DNA of 5,688 bases, from positions 1 through 5,688 of the forward strand of contig MNUO01000023.1 of assembly GCA_001871015.1 (NCBI GenBank), read 5' to 3'. The stretch's first letter is position 1, and each line of letters begins with the position of its first letter. The stretch comes from Candidatus Desantisbacteria bacterium CG1_02_38_46. GTDB taxonomy: Bacteria > Desantisbacteria > UBA1551 > UBA1559. Below, piece by piece: positions 1-5,443 of the stretch. The position numbers and the translations under genes are program-made. A model generated the notes under the pieces. It worked only from the letters and a program-made list of their open reading frames with translations, was not told the DNA's origin and made no database searches.

Positions 1-2
1 AA

Positions 3-218
3 TACTGGAGTGTAGAAATTGCTATTCCCTGGGAGAATTTTTCTATTGCTAAGGCAAAGAATTTACCACCTAAAGACAAAGATGAATGGAGAATAAATTT
101 GTACCGGTACGAGAGACCGATTGAAACACAGCGATACGAATTAACTGCCTGGTCTCCTACCTACAAGAGAAATTTTCATATTCCTGAAAGATTTGGCAAA
201 GTTATTTTTCTGGAATAG
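3..218 (+). CDS. Carbohydrate-binding family 9-like domain protein, C-terminal end (partial)
   Basis: This open frame enters from the left edge and ends at TAG 216-218, giving the last 71 residues of a longer protein. Recognisable segments are an EIAIPWENF strand near the start, EWRINLYRYER in the middle, then ELTAWSPT and a closing HIPERFGKVIFLE. This order (a strand with IPW, then W-R-x-N-x-Y/R, then W-S-P-T and R-F-G-x-V-x-F at the very end) is typical of CBM9-like beta-sandwich domains of the DOMON-like group. Such domains usually sit in secreted or surface proteins that bind or process sugars. The rest of the protein, including any signal peptide or catalytic domain, lies outside the window, so its overall function cannot be stated. 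The family call comes from recalled motifs, not an alignment. prfB starts 54 bases downstream of the stop. Confidence 0.7.
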   Translation, partial: YWSVEIAIPWENFSIAKAKNLPPKDKDEWRINLYRYERPIETQRYELTAWSPTYKRNFHIPERFGKVIFLE

Positions 219-271
219 ATTACTTCAAATGAGCAGGCGGGCGCTGCAGCTAAAATTAAAGGGAGAAGAAT

Positions 272-1358
272 ATGATTGGAGAATTGAATACTGAATTGGA
301 AAAAATCAGAGATAGACTCCAGATTCTGCGGAGGTTGCTTTGAAATAGAAAAGAAAAAGTGTGAGATTGCCACATTGGAAAAAGAAGTTTCACAGCCCTC
401 ATTCTGGCAGAATAAGGAGAGAGCACAGAAGATTTTAACTCAATTAAATCAACTGAAATCTACAGTCGAATCCTGGACGAAGCTCAAGAAGAAGGAGGAA
501 GAACTCTGTGGACTTCTGAGTCTGATGGAAGAAGAAGACCCGCGTCTTCTTAAGGATATCTCCAGGGATGCCCGCACATTAAAGACAGAGATTGATAATC
601 TTGAACTTGCCACCGTCTTAAGTGGTTCCTACGACCGGCATAATGCAATTTTTTCTGTTCACTCCGGCGCGGGTGGAGTGGAGGCGTGTGATTGGGCTAG
701 CATGCTTTTGAGAATGTATCTGCGATGGATGGAGAAAAGAGGATTCAAAACAGAAATTGTGGATGTGGTTGCGGGACAGGAAGCAGGAATAAAGAATGTA
801 ACCCTCATTGTTAGCGGCGACTATGCGTATGGATACTTGAAGGGAGAGGCAGGAGTCCACCGTCTTGTGAGGATTTCTCCGTTTGATGCCAATAAGCGTC
901 GGCATACCTCTTTTGCTTCTGTAGATGCAATTCCAGAAGTGGAGGATGTGGAAATTGAAGTCAGAGATGAAGATTTAAGAATAGATACTTTCAGGTCCAG
1001 TGGTCCTGGTGGACAGCACATGCAAAAGACATCCTCTGCTGTGCGCATCACGCATATCCCCACTAACATTACCGCTTCCTGCGAGAGCGAGAGGTCCCAA
1101 TCCAGGAACAAAGAAAAAGCGATGAAAGTCTTGAGAGCCCGTCTTTTTGAATTGGAGCAGAAAAAGAAGAAAGAGGAAATTCAAAAAATCAGGGGTAACC
1201 TTGAACGAATTGCCTGGGGAAGCCAGATCCGCTCATATGTATTAGAGCCATATCAAATGATTAAGGACCTTCGCACGAATATTGAGACAAGCAATATTCA
1301 GGCAGTACTGGATGGAGATTTAGATATGTTTATTGAAGGCTATCTCAAGAAAAATTAG
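272..1358 (+). CDS. prfB: Peptide chain release factor 2, expressed by programmed +1 frameshift (join 272-340, 342-1358)
   Basis: Release factor 2 recognises UGA and UAA in the ribosomal A site and triggers hydrolysis of peptidyl-tRNA. The gene starts at ATG 272, just after a purine-rich AGGGAGAAG. It reads 23 codons to CTT 338-340 and meets an in-frame TGA at 341-343. Skipping T341 and continuing with GAA 342-344 joins the main frame, which ends at TAG 1356-1358. The joined product is 361 residues, close to the 365 of E. coli RF2. In joined numbering the anticodon-like SPF motif lies at about 202-204 (HRLVRISPFDANKRRHTSF), which marks RF2 rather than RF1. The catalytic GGQ lies at about 246-248 (SSGPGGQH). 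The N-terminal region is a charged helical domain, with the conserved SQPSFWQNKERAQ just after the frameshift. After GGQH the usual V-N is M-Q here, a small departure. Starting at the TTG at 375 would lose the first helix and is not the likely start. Confidence 0.96.
329..343 (+). promoter_or_regulatory. Programmed +1 ribosomal frameshift site of prfB
   Basis: An internal Shine-Dalgarno-like CGGAGG (329-334) is followed by a 3-base spacer (TTG), the slippery codon CTT (338-340) and the in-frame stop TGA (341-343). E. coli prfB has the same architecture: AGGGGG, 3 bases, CTT, TGA. The known mechanism is autoregulation: when RF2 is scarce, termination at TGA is slow, the ribosome slips from CUU to UUU, and full-length RF2 is made. 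The base after the stop is A (TGAA), where E. coli has the poorly terminating C. Frameshifting is inferred from the sequence and from the reading frames on either side, which both encode RF2. Confidence 0.95.
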
Positions 1359-1429
1359 ACCTGAAGGTCTGAGTTACGTAACTCAGGACTTTAGTCCTGA
1401 CCTGCTGCAACTCAGGACTTTAGTCCTGA
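1357..1429. repeat. Cluster of overlapping palindromes with a 21-base direct repeat
   Basis: Four perfect dyads are packed into 73 bases after the prfB stop. (A) AGACC-TGAA-GGTCT at 1357-1370 overlaps the last two bases of the stop codon. (B) The 18-base palindrome CTGAGTTACGTAACTCAG is at 1369-1386. (C) TCAGGACT-TT-AGTCCTGA is at 1383-1400. (D) The same hairpin recurs at 1412-1429. C and D lie inside a 21-base unit repeated exactly at 1380-1400 and 1409-1429, with an 8-base spacer. A overlaps B and B overlaps C, so B excludes the A+C fold in RNA. No T-tract follows any stem, so a standard intrinsic terminator is not supported. The layout resembles REP-like or other dispersed intergenic palindromic elements, but other copies cannot be seen in this window. 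Confidence 0.85.
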
Positions 1430-1433
1430 AAGT

Positions 1434-1442
1434 TGTGGATAA
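1434..1442 (-). promoter_or_regulatory. Consensus DnaA-box 9-mer
   Basis: TGTGGATAA on the + strand is the exact complement of the E. coli DnaA-box consensus TTATCCACA. It lies 7 bases upstream of the -10 element of the lptC promoter, where a bound protein would cover the -35 to -10 spacer. It is a single site with no second box or AT-rich unwinding region nearby, so it does not mark an origin. Regulation by DnaA is inference, and a chance match is possible. Confidence 0.35.
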
Positions 1443-1446
1443 CTTT

Positions 1447-1455
1447 TGGTATAAT
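1447..1455 (+). promoter_or_regulatory. Extended -10 promoter for lptC-dapA
   Basis: TGGTATAAT is a perfect extended -10 element (TG-N-TATAAT), with TATAAT at 1450-1455. No good -35 hexamer lies 16-18 bases upstream; the closest is a weak CTGAAA near 1426. This fits extended -10 promoters, which tolerate a poor -35. Transcription would start near 1462, giving a leader of about 32 bases before the lptC ATG at 1494. It would separate lptC-dapA from prfB. Confidence 0.6.
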
Positions 1456-1493
1456 TCCCTTAGTATTAAAAAAACAGTGAATAGTGAAAAGAT

Positions 1494-2063
1494 ATGAAAA
1501 TTAGATTTTACTTGATTTTTTCTGGATTAAGTGTTATAATTATTCTATTGATTATTACCCCAAGATTAAGAATAAATCCTTTATCTGGCCTTTCAGGGAA
1601 GAGTCAGGCGTTCCTTCCTGCGAGGGCTGGAGAAATTCCCAGGTTAGAGATTCAGAATTTTAAACTTATTCAGACTGCCGGGGAGAAAAAGCAGTGGGAA
1701 TTAGAGGCTATAAGTGCGCTGGAATATGAGGAGGGAAATGAGATTCAGATAAAGGAAACAATGATAAAGTTTTTTAAAGACAATAAAATTGTGCTTACAC
1801 TTAAGGCGCAGGAAGGGATAGTAGATTTAAAGACCAAGGATATAAAGATTGCTGGAAATGTGGATGCGATTTCTTCAGATGGGTTAGAATTGAAAACAGA
1901 GAGTCTTCAGTGGTTTGCGATGAATGAAAAACTGGTTACTGATGACCACATAGTTTTGACCCGGGCTGGAATGAAGATAGAGGGAAAAGGACTTGAGGCC
2001 GATGTTGGTCTGGGTAAATTACAGGTAAAAAAATCTGCGCGCGTGGAAGTGCCAAGGAAGTGA
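1494..2063 (+). CDS. lptC: LPS export ABC transporter periplasmic protein LptC
   Basis: LptC is the bitopic inner-membrane part of the Lpt bridge. It receives LPS from LptB2FG and passes it to LptA in the periplasm. The 189-residue product has the family's usual size and layout. A short basic start (MKIR) leads into a single hydrophobic anchor at about residues 5-23 (FYLIFSGLSVIIILLII). A beta-rich periplasmic domain follows from about residue 48 (IPRLEIQNFKL). The signature repeats are GLELKTESLQWFAMNEKLVTDD, then HIVLTRAGMKIEGKGLEAD and the closing VEV. The ribosome binding site is weak (GTGAAAAG). The dapA start follows 7 bases after the stop, so the two are probably co-transcribed. lptA and lptB, often next to lptC, are not in this window. 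The family call rests on topology plus the G-L-E-L-K...W and G-x-G-L-E-A-D motifs. Confidence 0.88.
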   Translation: MKIRFYLIFSGLSVIIILLIITPRLRINPLSGLSGKSQAFLPARAGEIPRLEIQNFKLIQTAGEKKQWELEAISALEYEEGNEIQIKETMIKFFKDNKIVLTLKAQEGIVDLKTKDIKIAGNVDAISSDGLELKTESLQWFAMNEKLVTDDHIVLTRAGMKIEGKGLEADVGLGKLQVKKSARVEVPRK

Positions 2064-2070
2064 GGGAAAG

Positions 2071-2946
2071 ATGTTTCAGGGTTCATTTGTAGCTTTGATT
2101 ACTCCATTTAAAAATGGAAAAGTTGATGAGGATAAATTAAGAGAACTGGTAGAGTTCCATATAAAGAATGGTACAATGGGGATAGTTCCCTGCGGAACAA
2201 CAGGTGAGTCTCCAACACTTTCCCATGAAGAACATAAACGAGTTATAAAAATTGTAATAGAGCAATCTCGCAAAAGAATTCCTGTGATAGCGGGAACAGG
2301 TTCAAATTCAACCGCTGAAGCACTTGACCTTACCAGGGACGCAAAGGAGAATGGTGCTGATGCCTGTCTTGTACTGTGTCCTTACTATAACAGGCCAACA
2401 CAAAAGGGGATGTACCTTCACTTTAAGGAAATTGCAACGAAAGTTCATCTTCCTATAATAATTTACAATATTCCATCTCGGACCGGGGTGAATCTTGAAC
2501 CGCAAACACTTGCGAATTTGAATGCTGAGTACCCAAACATTGTGGGTGTAAAAGAGGCAAGCGGTATTATGGACCAGGTGAGTATGATAATCAAGTTGTG
2601 TTCAAAGGATTTCTGCGTTTTATCTGGAGACGATTCTATGACTTTACCAATTATGTCTTTAGGAGGAAAGGGAGTCATTTCGGTAGTTGCCAATATCCTG
2701 CCCGGGGAAATTGCGGATATGGTTGAAAAATTTTTGAAGGGAGATATCGAAGGCGCTAGGTTATTACACTACAGACTTTTCCCATTGGTAAAGGTTCTTT
2801 TTATTGAGACAAATCCAATACCCGTTAAAACCGCGATGTCTTTATTAAAAATGGACACAGGGGAAATGCGCCTGCCACTTTCACCAATGTCAGAAGAAAA
2901 CCTGGCAAAATTAAAGAAAGCAATGCAGGACTACGGATTATTGTAA
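2071..2946 (+). CDS. dapA: 4-hydroxy-tetrahydrodipicolinate synthase
   Basis: DapA condenses pyruvate with L-aspartate-4-semialdehyde, the first committed step towards diaminopimelate and lysine, in the cytosol. The 291 residues match the family length (292 in E. coli) and form a TIM barrel. Active-site features are visible: the GTTGESPTL loop (T43, T44), Y105/Y106 in PYYNRP, YNIPSRTGV with Y132 and R137, and the Schiff-base lysine K161 in GVKEASG. ISVVANILP lies at about 203-211. The ATG at 2071 is preceded by GAGGGAAAG, which overlaps the lptC stop region, and this fixes the start. Its natural partner dapB is 1.6 kb downstream, separated by a nuclease cassette. No riboswitch-like leader is visible, as the gene follows lptC directly. 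Confidence 0.97.
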   Translation: MFQGSFVALITPFKNGKVDEDKLRELVEFHIKNGTMGIVPCGTTGESPTLSHEEHKRVIKIVIEQSRKRIPVIAGTGSNSTAEALDLTRDAKENGADACLVLCPYYNRPTQKGMYLHFKEIATKVHLPIIIYNIPSRTGVNLEPQTLANLNAEYPNIVGVKEASGIMDQVSMIIKLCSKDFCVLSGDDSMTLPIMSLGGKGVISVVANILPGEIADMVEKFLKGDIEGARLLHYRLFPLVKVLFIETNPIPVKTAMSLLKMDTGEMRLPLSPMSEENLAKLKKAMQDYGLL

Positions 2947-2965
2947 AGGTTTTCGTTAAAGATTA

Positions 2966-2986
2966 AATTGAACAGAGGATTCAATT
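2966..2986. repeat. Inverted repeat abutting the ribosome binding site of the nuclease cassette
   Basis: AATTGAA (2966-2972), a 7-base loop CAGAGGA, and TTCAATT (2980-2986) form a perfect 7-bp dyad. The right arm ends exactly where the Shine-Dalgarno GGAGG (2987-2991) of the next gene begins. As DNA it could be an operator for an autoregulating antitoxin-like protein. As RNA it could partly hide the ribosome binding site. The arms are AT-rich, so the RNA hairpin would be weak. Either role is inference. Confidence 0.5.
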
Positions 2987-2998
2987 GGAGGTAATGAT

Positions 2999-3211
2999 AT
3001 GGAGTTACAAATTATTGAAAAAGAAAGTGTTGTTATTTTAAATCCCTTTTTTCCAATTAGAGTGGTTTTTACTGTGCATGATAAAGGGGCAAAAAGGTTT
3101 GAAAAATCTATTTTTGATTTAAAATTTGATTCACCAGCATTGTTAAAAAAAATCATAAAAATTTATGGTTCTGCTACTCCAGAACAAGTAATATACAAAC
3201 AGAGGAGATAA
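2999..3211 (+). CDS. Uncharacterised 70-residue protein, possible antitoxin partner of the PIN protein
   Basis: I do not recognise this family. The start ATG 2999 is well supported by GGAGG at 2987-2991, 7 bases upstream. The stop TAA (3209-3211) overlaps the PIN gene's ATG by one base, so the two are almost certainly translated together. The protein is basic and seems to begin with beta strands (LQIIEKESVVILNPFFPIRVVFTVHD). An amphipathic helix is likely around residues 46-57 (PALLKKIIKIYG), ending in ATPEQVIYKQRR. It has no signal peptide, membrane segment, or obvious ribbon-helix-helix or AbrB motif. Its place directly before a VapC-like nuclease is the usual antitoxin position, which is the only basis for that suggestion. 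The overlap, the strong ribosome binding site and the absence of a competing frame make it a real gene. Confidence 0.75.
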   Translation: MELQIIEKESVVILNPFFPIRVVFTVHDKGAKRFEKSIFDLKFDSPALLKKIIKIYGSATPEQVIYKQRR

Positions 3212-3672
3212 TGCTTGTAATTGATACTGATGTTTTAAGCATTCACCATATTTTCACCGGTGATAAACGATATAAAAAAAATAAAGAATTCCTTTCTATG
3301 GTTAAAACAAAAGAATCTTATACGACTATTTTTAACCTACTGGAACTATGTGGAATATTGGCAACTGTTGGAGACAAAAAACAAGTTGAAGAACTGTATA
3401 GAATGTATTTTGCATCAGAAGAAATCAAATTGCTTTTACCATCCACAATAGATAAGGTTTCAAACATATCGTGGTCGGAAATAAGTGAGGAGATGCTGGA
3501 AATTATTAAGAGAGGTACAAGATTTGGCGATGCCAGCATCCTTTGGATTTGCGAAGAGCACGATGTTAAATATTTTATTACCTGGAATATAAGACATTAT
3601 GAAGGAAAAACAAGCATACAATGTTTTACTCCAGAGCAATTTTTAAATAATACTAAAGGCTTGAAGAGATAA
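3211..3672 (+). CDS. PIN-domain ribonuclease, VapC-like toxin
   Basis: PIN domains are metal-dependent nucleases; VapC toxins of this class cut tRNA or rRNA. The 153 residues open with the family's first strand and acidic pair, MLVIDTDVLSIHHIF (D5, D7). These are followed by TTIFNLLELCGIL with the conserved E45, RFGDASILWICEEHDV with D107, and YFITWNIRHYEG with W125-N126. D5, E45 and D107 form the core metal site. The fourth position is N126, where some relatives have Asp; T-W-N also occurs in PIN proteins, so loss of activity is not implied. The start ATG 3211 overlaps the previous stop (TAATG) and has AGAGGAG just upstream. The stop TAA at 3670-3672 is immediately followed by the next gene's ATG. 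The length is slightly above the usual 120-140 for VapC. Toxicity and target are not shown by the sequence. Confidence 0.85.
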   Translation: MLVIDTDVLSIHHIFTGDKRYKKNKEFLSMVKTKESYTTIFNLLELCGILATVGDKKQVEELYRMYFASEEIKLLLPSTIDKVSNISWSEISEEMLEIIKRGTRFGDASILWICEEHDVKYFITWNIRHYEGKTSIQCFTPEQFLNNTKGLKR

Positions 3673-4494
3673 ATGATAAAGATAAATAGAGAAAAATCCA
3701 ATCTTGGAAAAGAGCATGAACTTATCATTATGAATGTTTATACTGGATTGTTGAAGAAATATCCAGGAGCAAAAGTTGAGTTTCGTAAAAAAATTATGGG
3801 GAAAAGTAATACTTTGAAGGAAATAGATGTATATACTGAAATTCCGATAGGACCACATACATACAAAACTGCTATCGAGTACAAAGATTATAAGAATAAT
3901 ATAGGGATAGAGAAAGTACAAGAATTTCTGGGAAAGCTTCAGGATATAAATATTGATAAAGGCATATTAGTTACAAAATCTGGATATACAGAACCGGCAG
4001 AAAAATTTGCTAAAGAACATGGTATAGATCTTATTGAATTAAGGAAACCAAAAGAAGAAGACTGGGAAGGTCGGGCAAAAACAATCCATGTCCAGATGCA
4101 AATATATTACCCAGAAATTTTTGATATAGAATTAAAAACCGACAGAAGAGAATTAGTTGGGAAAAAAATGAGTGGTTTGGCAAACGAATTAATTTTTGTT
4201 GATGAAAATGGAAATATATACAAGAATTTTAACAAAATTATACAAGAAAATATTCAAAATGACTTGACCGAAGAAATAAAAACAGTGAATATTACTTTCA
4301 AGAAACCATATTTTTTTAAAATAGATAGTGAAAAAGTATCTGTCAAAGGTATGAGTTTCAAATATCGTTTTCAAAAAGTTCCCAAAGAAATAATAATTGA
4401 CGGTGAAAATATCGTAGAATTAATAATCAAGGACACATTTACTGGAGAAATAAAAACCATAGATAAGAACTTCACTATAAGTGAAAAAAAATAA
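3673..4494 (+). CDS. Mrr-like restriction endonuclease (PD-(D/E)xK) with unassigned C-terminal domain
   Basis: The N-terminal ~125 residues match the Mrr-type nuclease core. A first helix has GKEHE (E14/E16 region). It is followed by EIDVYTE with the likely catalytic D52, then AIEYKDY with the E69-x-K71 pair, and IGIEKVQEFLGKL. The closing part is KGILVTKSGYTEPAEKFAKEHGIDLIEL, a strand-helix-strand typical of Mrr catalytic domains (Mrr family nucleases cut DNA, often modified DNA). Residues from about 135 to 273 form a lysine- and isoleucine-rich, probably beta-rich region (IHVQMQIYYPEIFDIELK to the end) that I cannot assign. The ATG directly follows the PIN gene's stop with no gap, so translation is probably coupled. 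The gene is strikingly AT-rich (10 G/C in 4201-4260), unlike prfB. A role in defence against foreign DNA is inference from the domain; no methyltransferase is adjacent. Confidence 0.8.
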   Translation: MIKINREKSNLGKEHELIIMNVYTGLLKKYPGAKVEFRKKIMGKSNTLKEIDVYTEIPIGPHTYKTAIEYKDYKNNIGIEKVQEFLGKLQDINIDKGILVTKSGYTEPAEKFAKEHGIDLIELRKPKEEDWEGRAKTIHVQMQIYYPEIFDIELKTDRRELVGKKMSGLANELIFVDENGNIYKNFNKIIQENIQNDLTEEIKTVNITFKKPYFFKIDSEKVSVKGMSFKYRFQKVPKEIIIDGENIVELIIKDTFTGEIKTIDKNFTISEKK

Positions 4495-4505
4495 TGAACT
4501 CTGGA

Positions 4506-4535
4506 TAGACACAATAAGACCTACTTAGATATAAA
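4506..4535 (+). promoter_or_regulatory. Candidate promoter for dapB
   Basis: TAGACA (4506-4511) and TATAAA (4530-4535) each match the sigma-70 consensus at five of six positions, with an 18-base spacer. Transcription would start near 4542, leaving a very short leader of about 14 bases before ATG 4556. This could let dapB be expressed independently of the nuclease cassette. In AT-rich sequence such matches arise by chance, so support is moderate. Confidence 0.4.
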
Positions 4536-4555
4536 TAATTGTTGTTGGTGATAAT

Positions 4556-5377
4556 ATGATTAAAGTTATTGTTAGTGGAGCATGTGGAAGAATGGGTTCA
4601 AGGGTGATTGCAAATCTTATTGCACAGAAGGATATGAAATTGGCGGGCGCGCTGGAGAAAGAAGGACATCCTGGACTGTGGAAAGATGTTGGCGATGTCT
4701 TGCATATAGGTGAACTGGGAATAAAACTTTCAAAAGATAGTGGAGAGGTGATTAGAAATGGCGATATTCTCGTGGAATTTTCTAATCCTGAAACTTCCCT
4801 TGAGCACCTTCGCATTGCTGCAAAGAATAAAAAATCTGTAGTTCTGGGAACAACCGGTTTTAATAATGCGCAGGTGGAAGAAATAAAAAGGACAGTAAAA
4901 GAAATTCCCTGTGTTTTTTCACCGAATATGTCAGTAGGTGTAAATTTGTTGTTCAAGATTGCCAGGGAAATAGCACCAATTTTAAAAGACTATGACATTG
5001 AAATAATTGAGGCACATCATAACTTGAAAAAAGATGCACCAAGTGGCACAGCATTGAAAATCGCACAAATTATTTCTGAAACTCTGGGTTTGAATTTGGA
5101 TAAGGACGGAGTTTATGGAAGGAAAGGGTTTACCGGCGAAAGAAAAAAAGGAGAAATTGGAATACATTCTGTTCGTGGTGGAGACATTGCTGGAGACCAT
5201 ACTGTAATTTTTGCAGGACAGGGTGAGAGATTGGAGTTGACACACCGCGCTTCAAACCGTGATGCTTTCGCACTCGGTGCAATCAAAGCAATACGATTCA
5301 TAGTAAATGCAAAACCCGGACTTTATAATATGGAAGATGTTTTATTATTTCCCATTCTGGATGGACAGACAAAGTAA
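4556..5377 (+). CDS. dapB: 4-hydroxy-tetrahydrodipicolinate reductase
   Basis: DapB reduces the DapA product to tetrahydrodipicolinate with NAD(P)H, in the cytosolic diaminopimelate/lysine pathway. The 273 residues equal the E. coli length. The Rossmann glycine motif SGACGRMGSRV is at residues 7-17. An acidic residue after the second strand (GALEKEGHP, E34) is typical of enzymes that can use NADH. VEFSNPE is at about 73-79 and VVLGTTGF at 95-102. The catalytic signature EAHHNLKKDAPSGTAL spans 152-167, with H154, H155 and K158. SVRGGDIAGDHTV is in the C-terminal domain. The start ATG 4556 has only a partial ribosome binding site, GGTGAT, very close by. The gene lies 61 bases after the Mrr-like nuclease and 1.6 kb from dapA, its pathway partner. 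Confidence 0.97.
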   Translation: MIKVIVSGACGRMGSRVIANLIAQKDMKLAGALEKEGHPGLWKDVGDVLHIGELGIKLSKDSGEVIRNGDILVEFSNPETSLEHLRIAAKNKKSVVLGTTGFNNAQVEEIKRTVKEIPCVFSPNMSVGVNLLFKIAREIAPILKDYDIEIIEAHHNLKKDAPSGTALKIAQIISETLGLNLDKDGVYGRKGFTGERKKGEIGIHSVRGGDIAGDHTVIFAGQGERLELTHRASNRDAFALGAIKAIRFIVNAKPGLYNMEDVLLFPILDGQTK

Positions 5378-5427
5378 TGTTAAATTATTTTTGAGTTATA
5401 TTGAATTGGCCGCCACAAAGCAAAATT

Positions 5428-5443
5428 AAAGGAGGAATGGTTG
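5428..5443 (+). promoter_or_regulatory. Ribosome binding site supporting a TTG start for the PH-domain gene
   Basis: AAAGGAGGAA (5428-5437) contains a full GGAGG, 5 bases before TTG 5441-5443. That TTG is in frame with the PH-domain sequence. An ATG at 5437-5439 lies in another frame and stops after 10 codons, so it is not the start. No in-frame ATG exists between the upstream stop (5402-5404) and the domain. Confidence 0.6.

Noticed and set aside
618-1184. Three open frames on the minus strand inside prfB
   Set aside because: They are shadows of a strongly conserved gene, with no ribosome binding site or recognisable motif.
1380-1429. Two 21-base direct repeats as a CRISPR remnant
   Set aside because: There are only two copies with an 8-base spacer and a fully palindromic core; no array geometry and no cas genes.
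1383-1435. Intrinsic terminator after prfB
   Set aside because: The hairpins are strong but have 2-base loops and no following T-tract. A role in termination cannot be excluded, but it is not supported.
1434-1442. Replication origin
   Set aside because: There is only one DnaA box and no dnaA, dnaN or AT-rich unwinding region nearby.
3260-3451. 63-codon + strand frame inside the PIN gene
   Set aside because: It is an out-of-frame shadow of the PIN gene, which has clear catalytic motifs in its own frame.
4525-4956. 143-codon open frame on the minus strand over the start of dapB
   Set aside because: It lies opposite the well-supported dapB gene, has a low-complexity Ser/Pro/Phe-rich translation and shows no recognisable domain.
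251-5432. Shared AAAATTAAAGG just before the prfB start (from about 252) and before the PH-domain start (from about 5422)
   Set aside because: The match is short, AT-rich and includes the Shine-Dalgarno region, so convergence is likely; the flanks do not align well.
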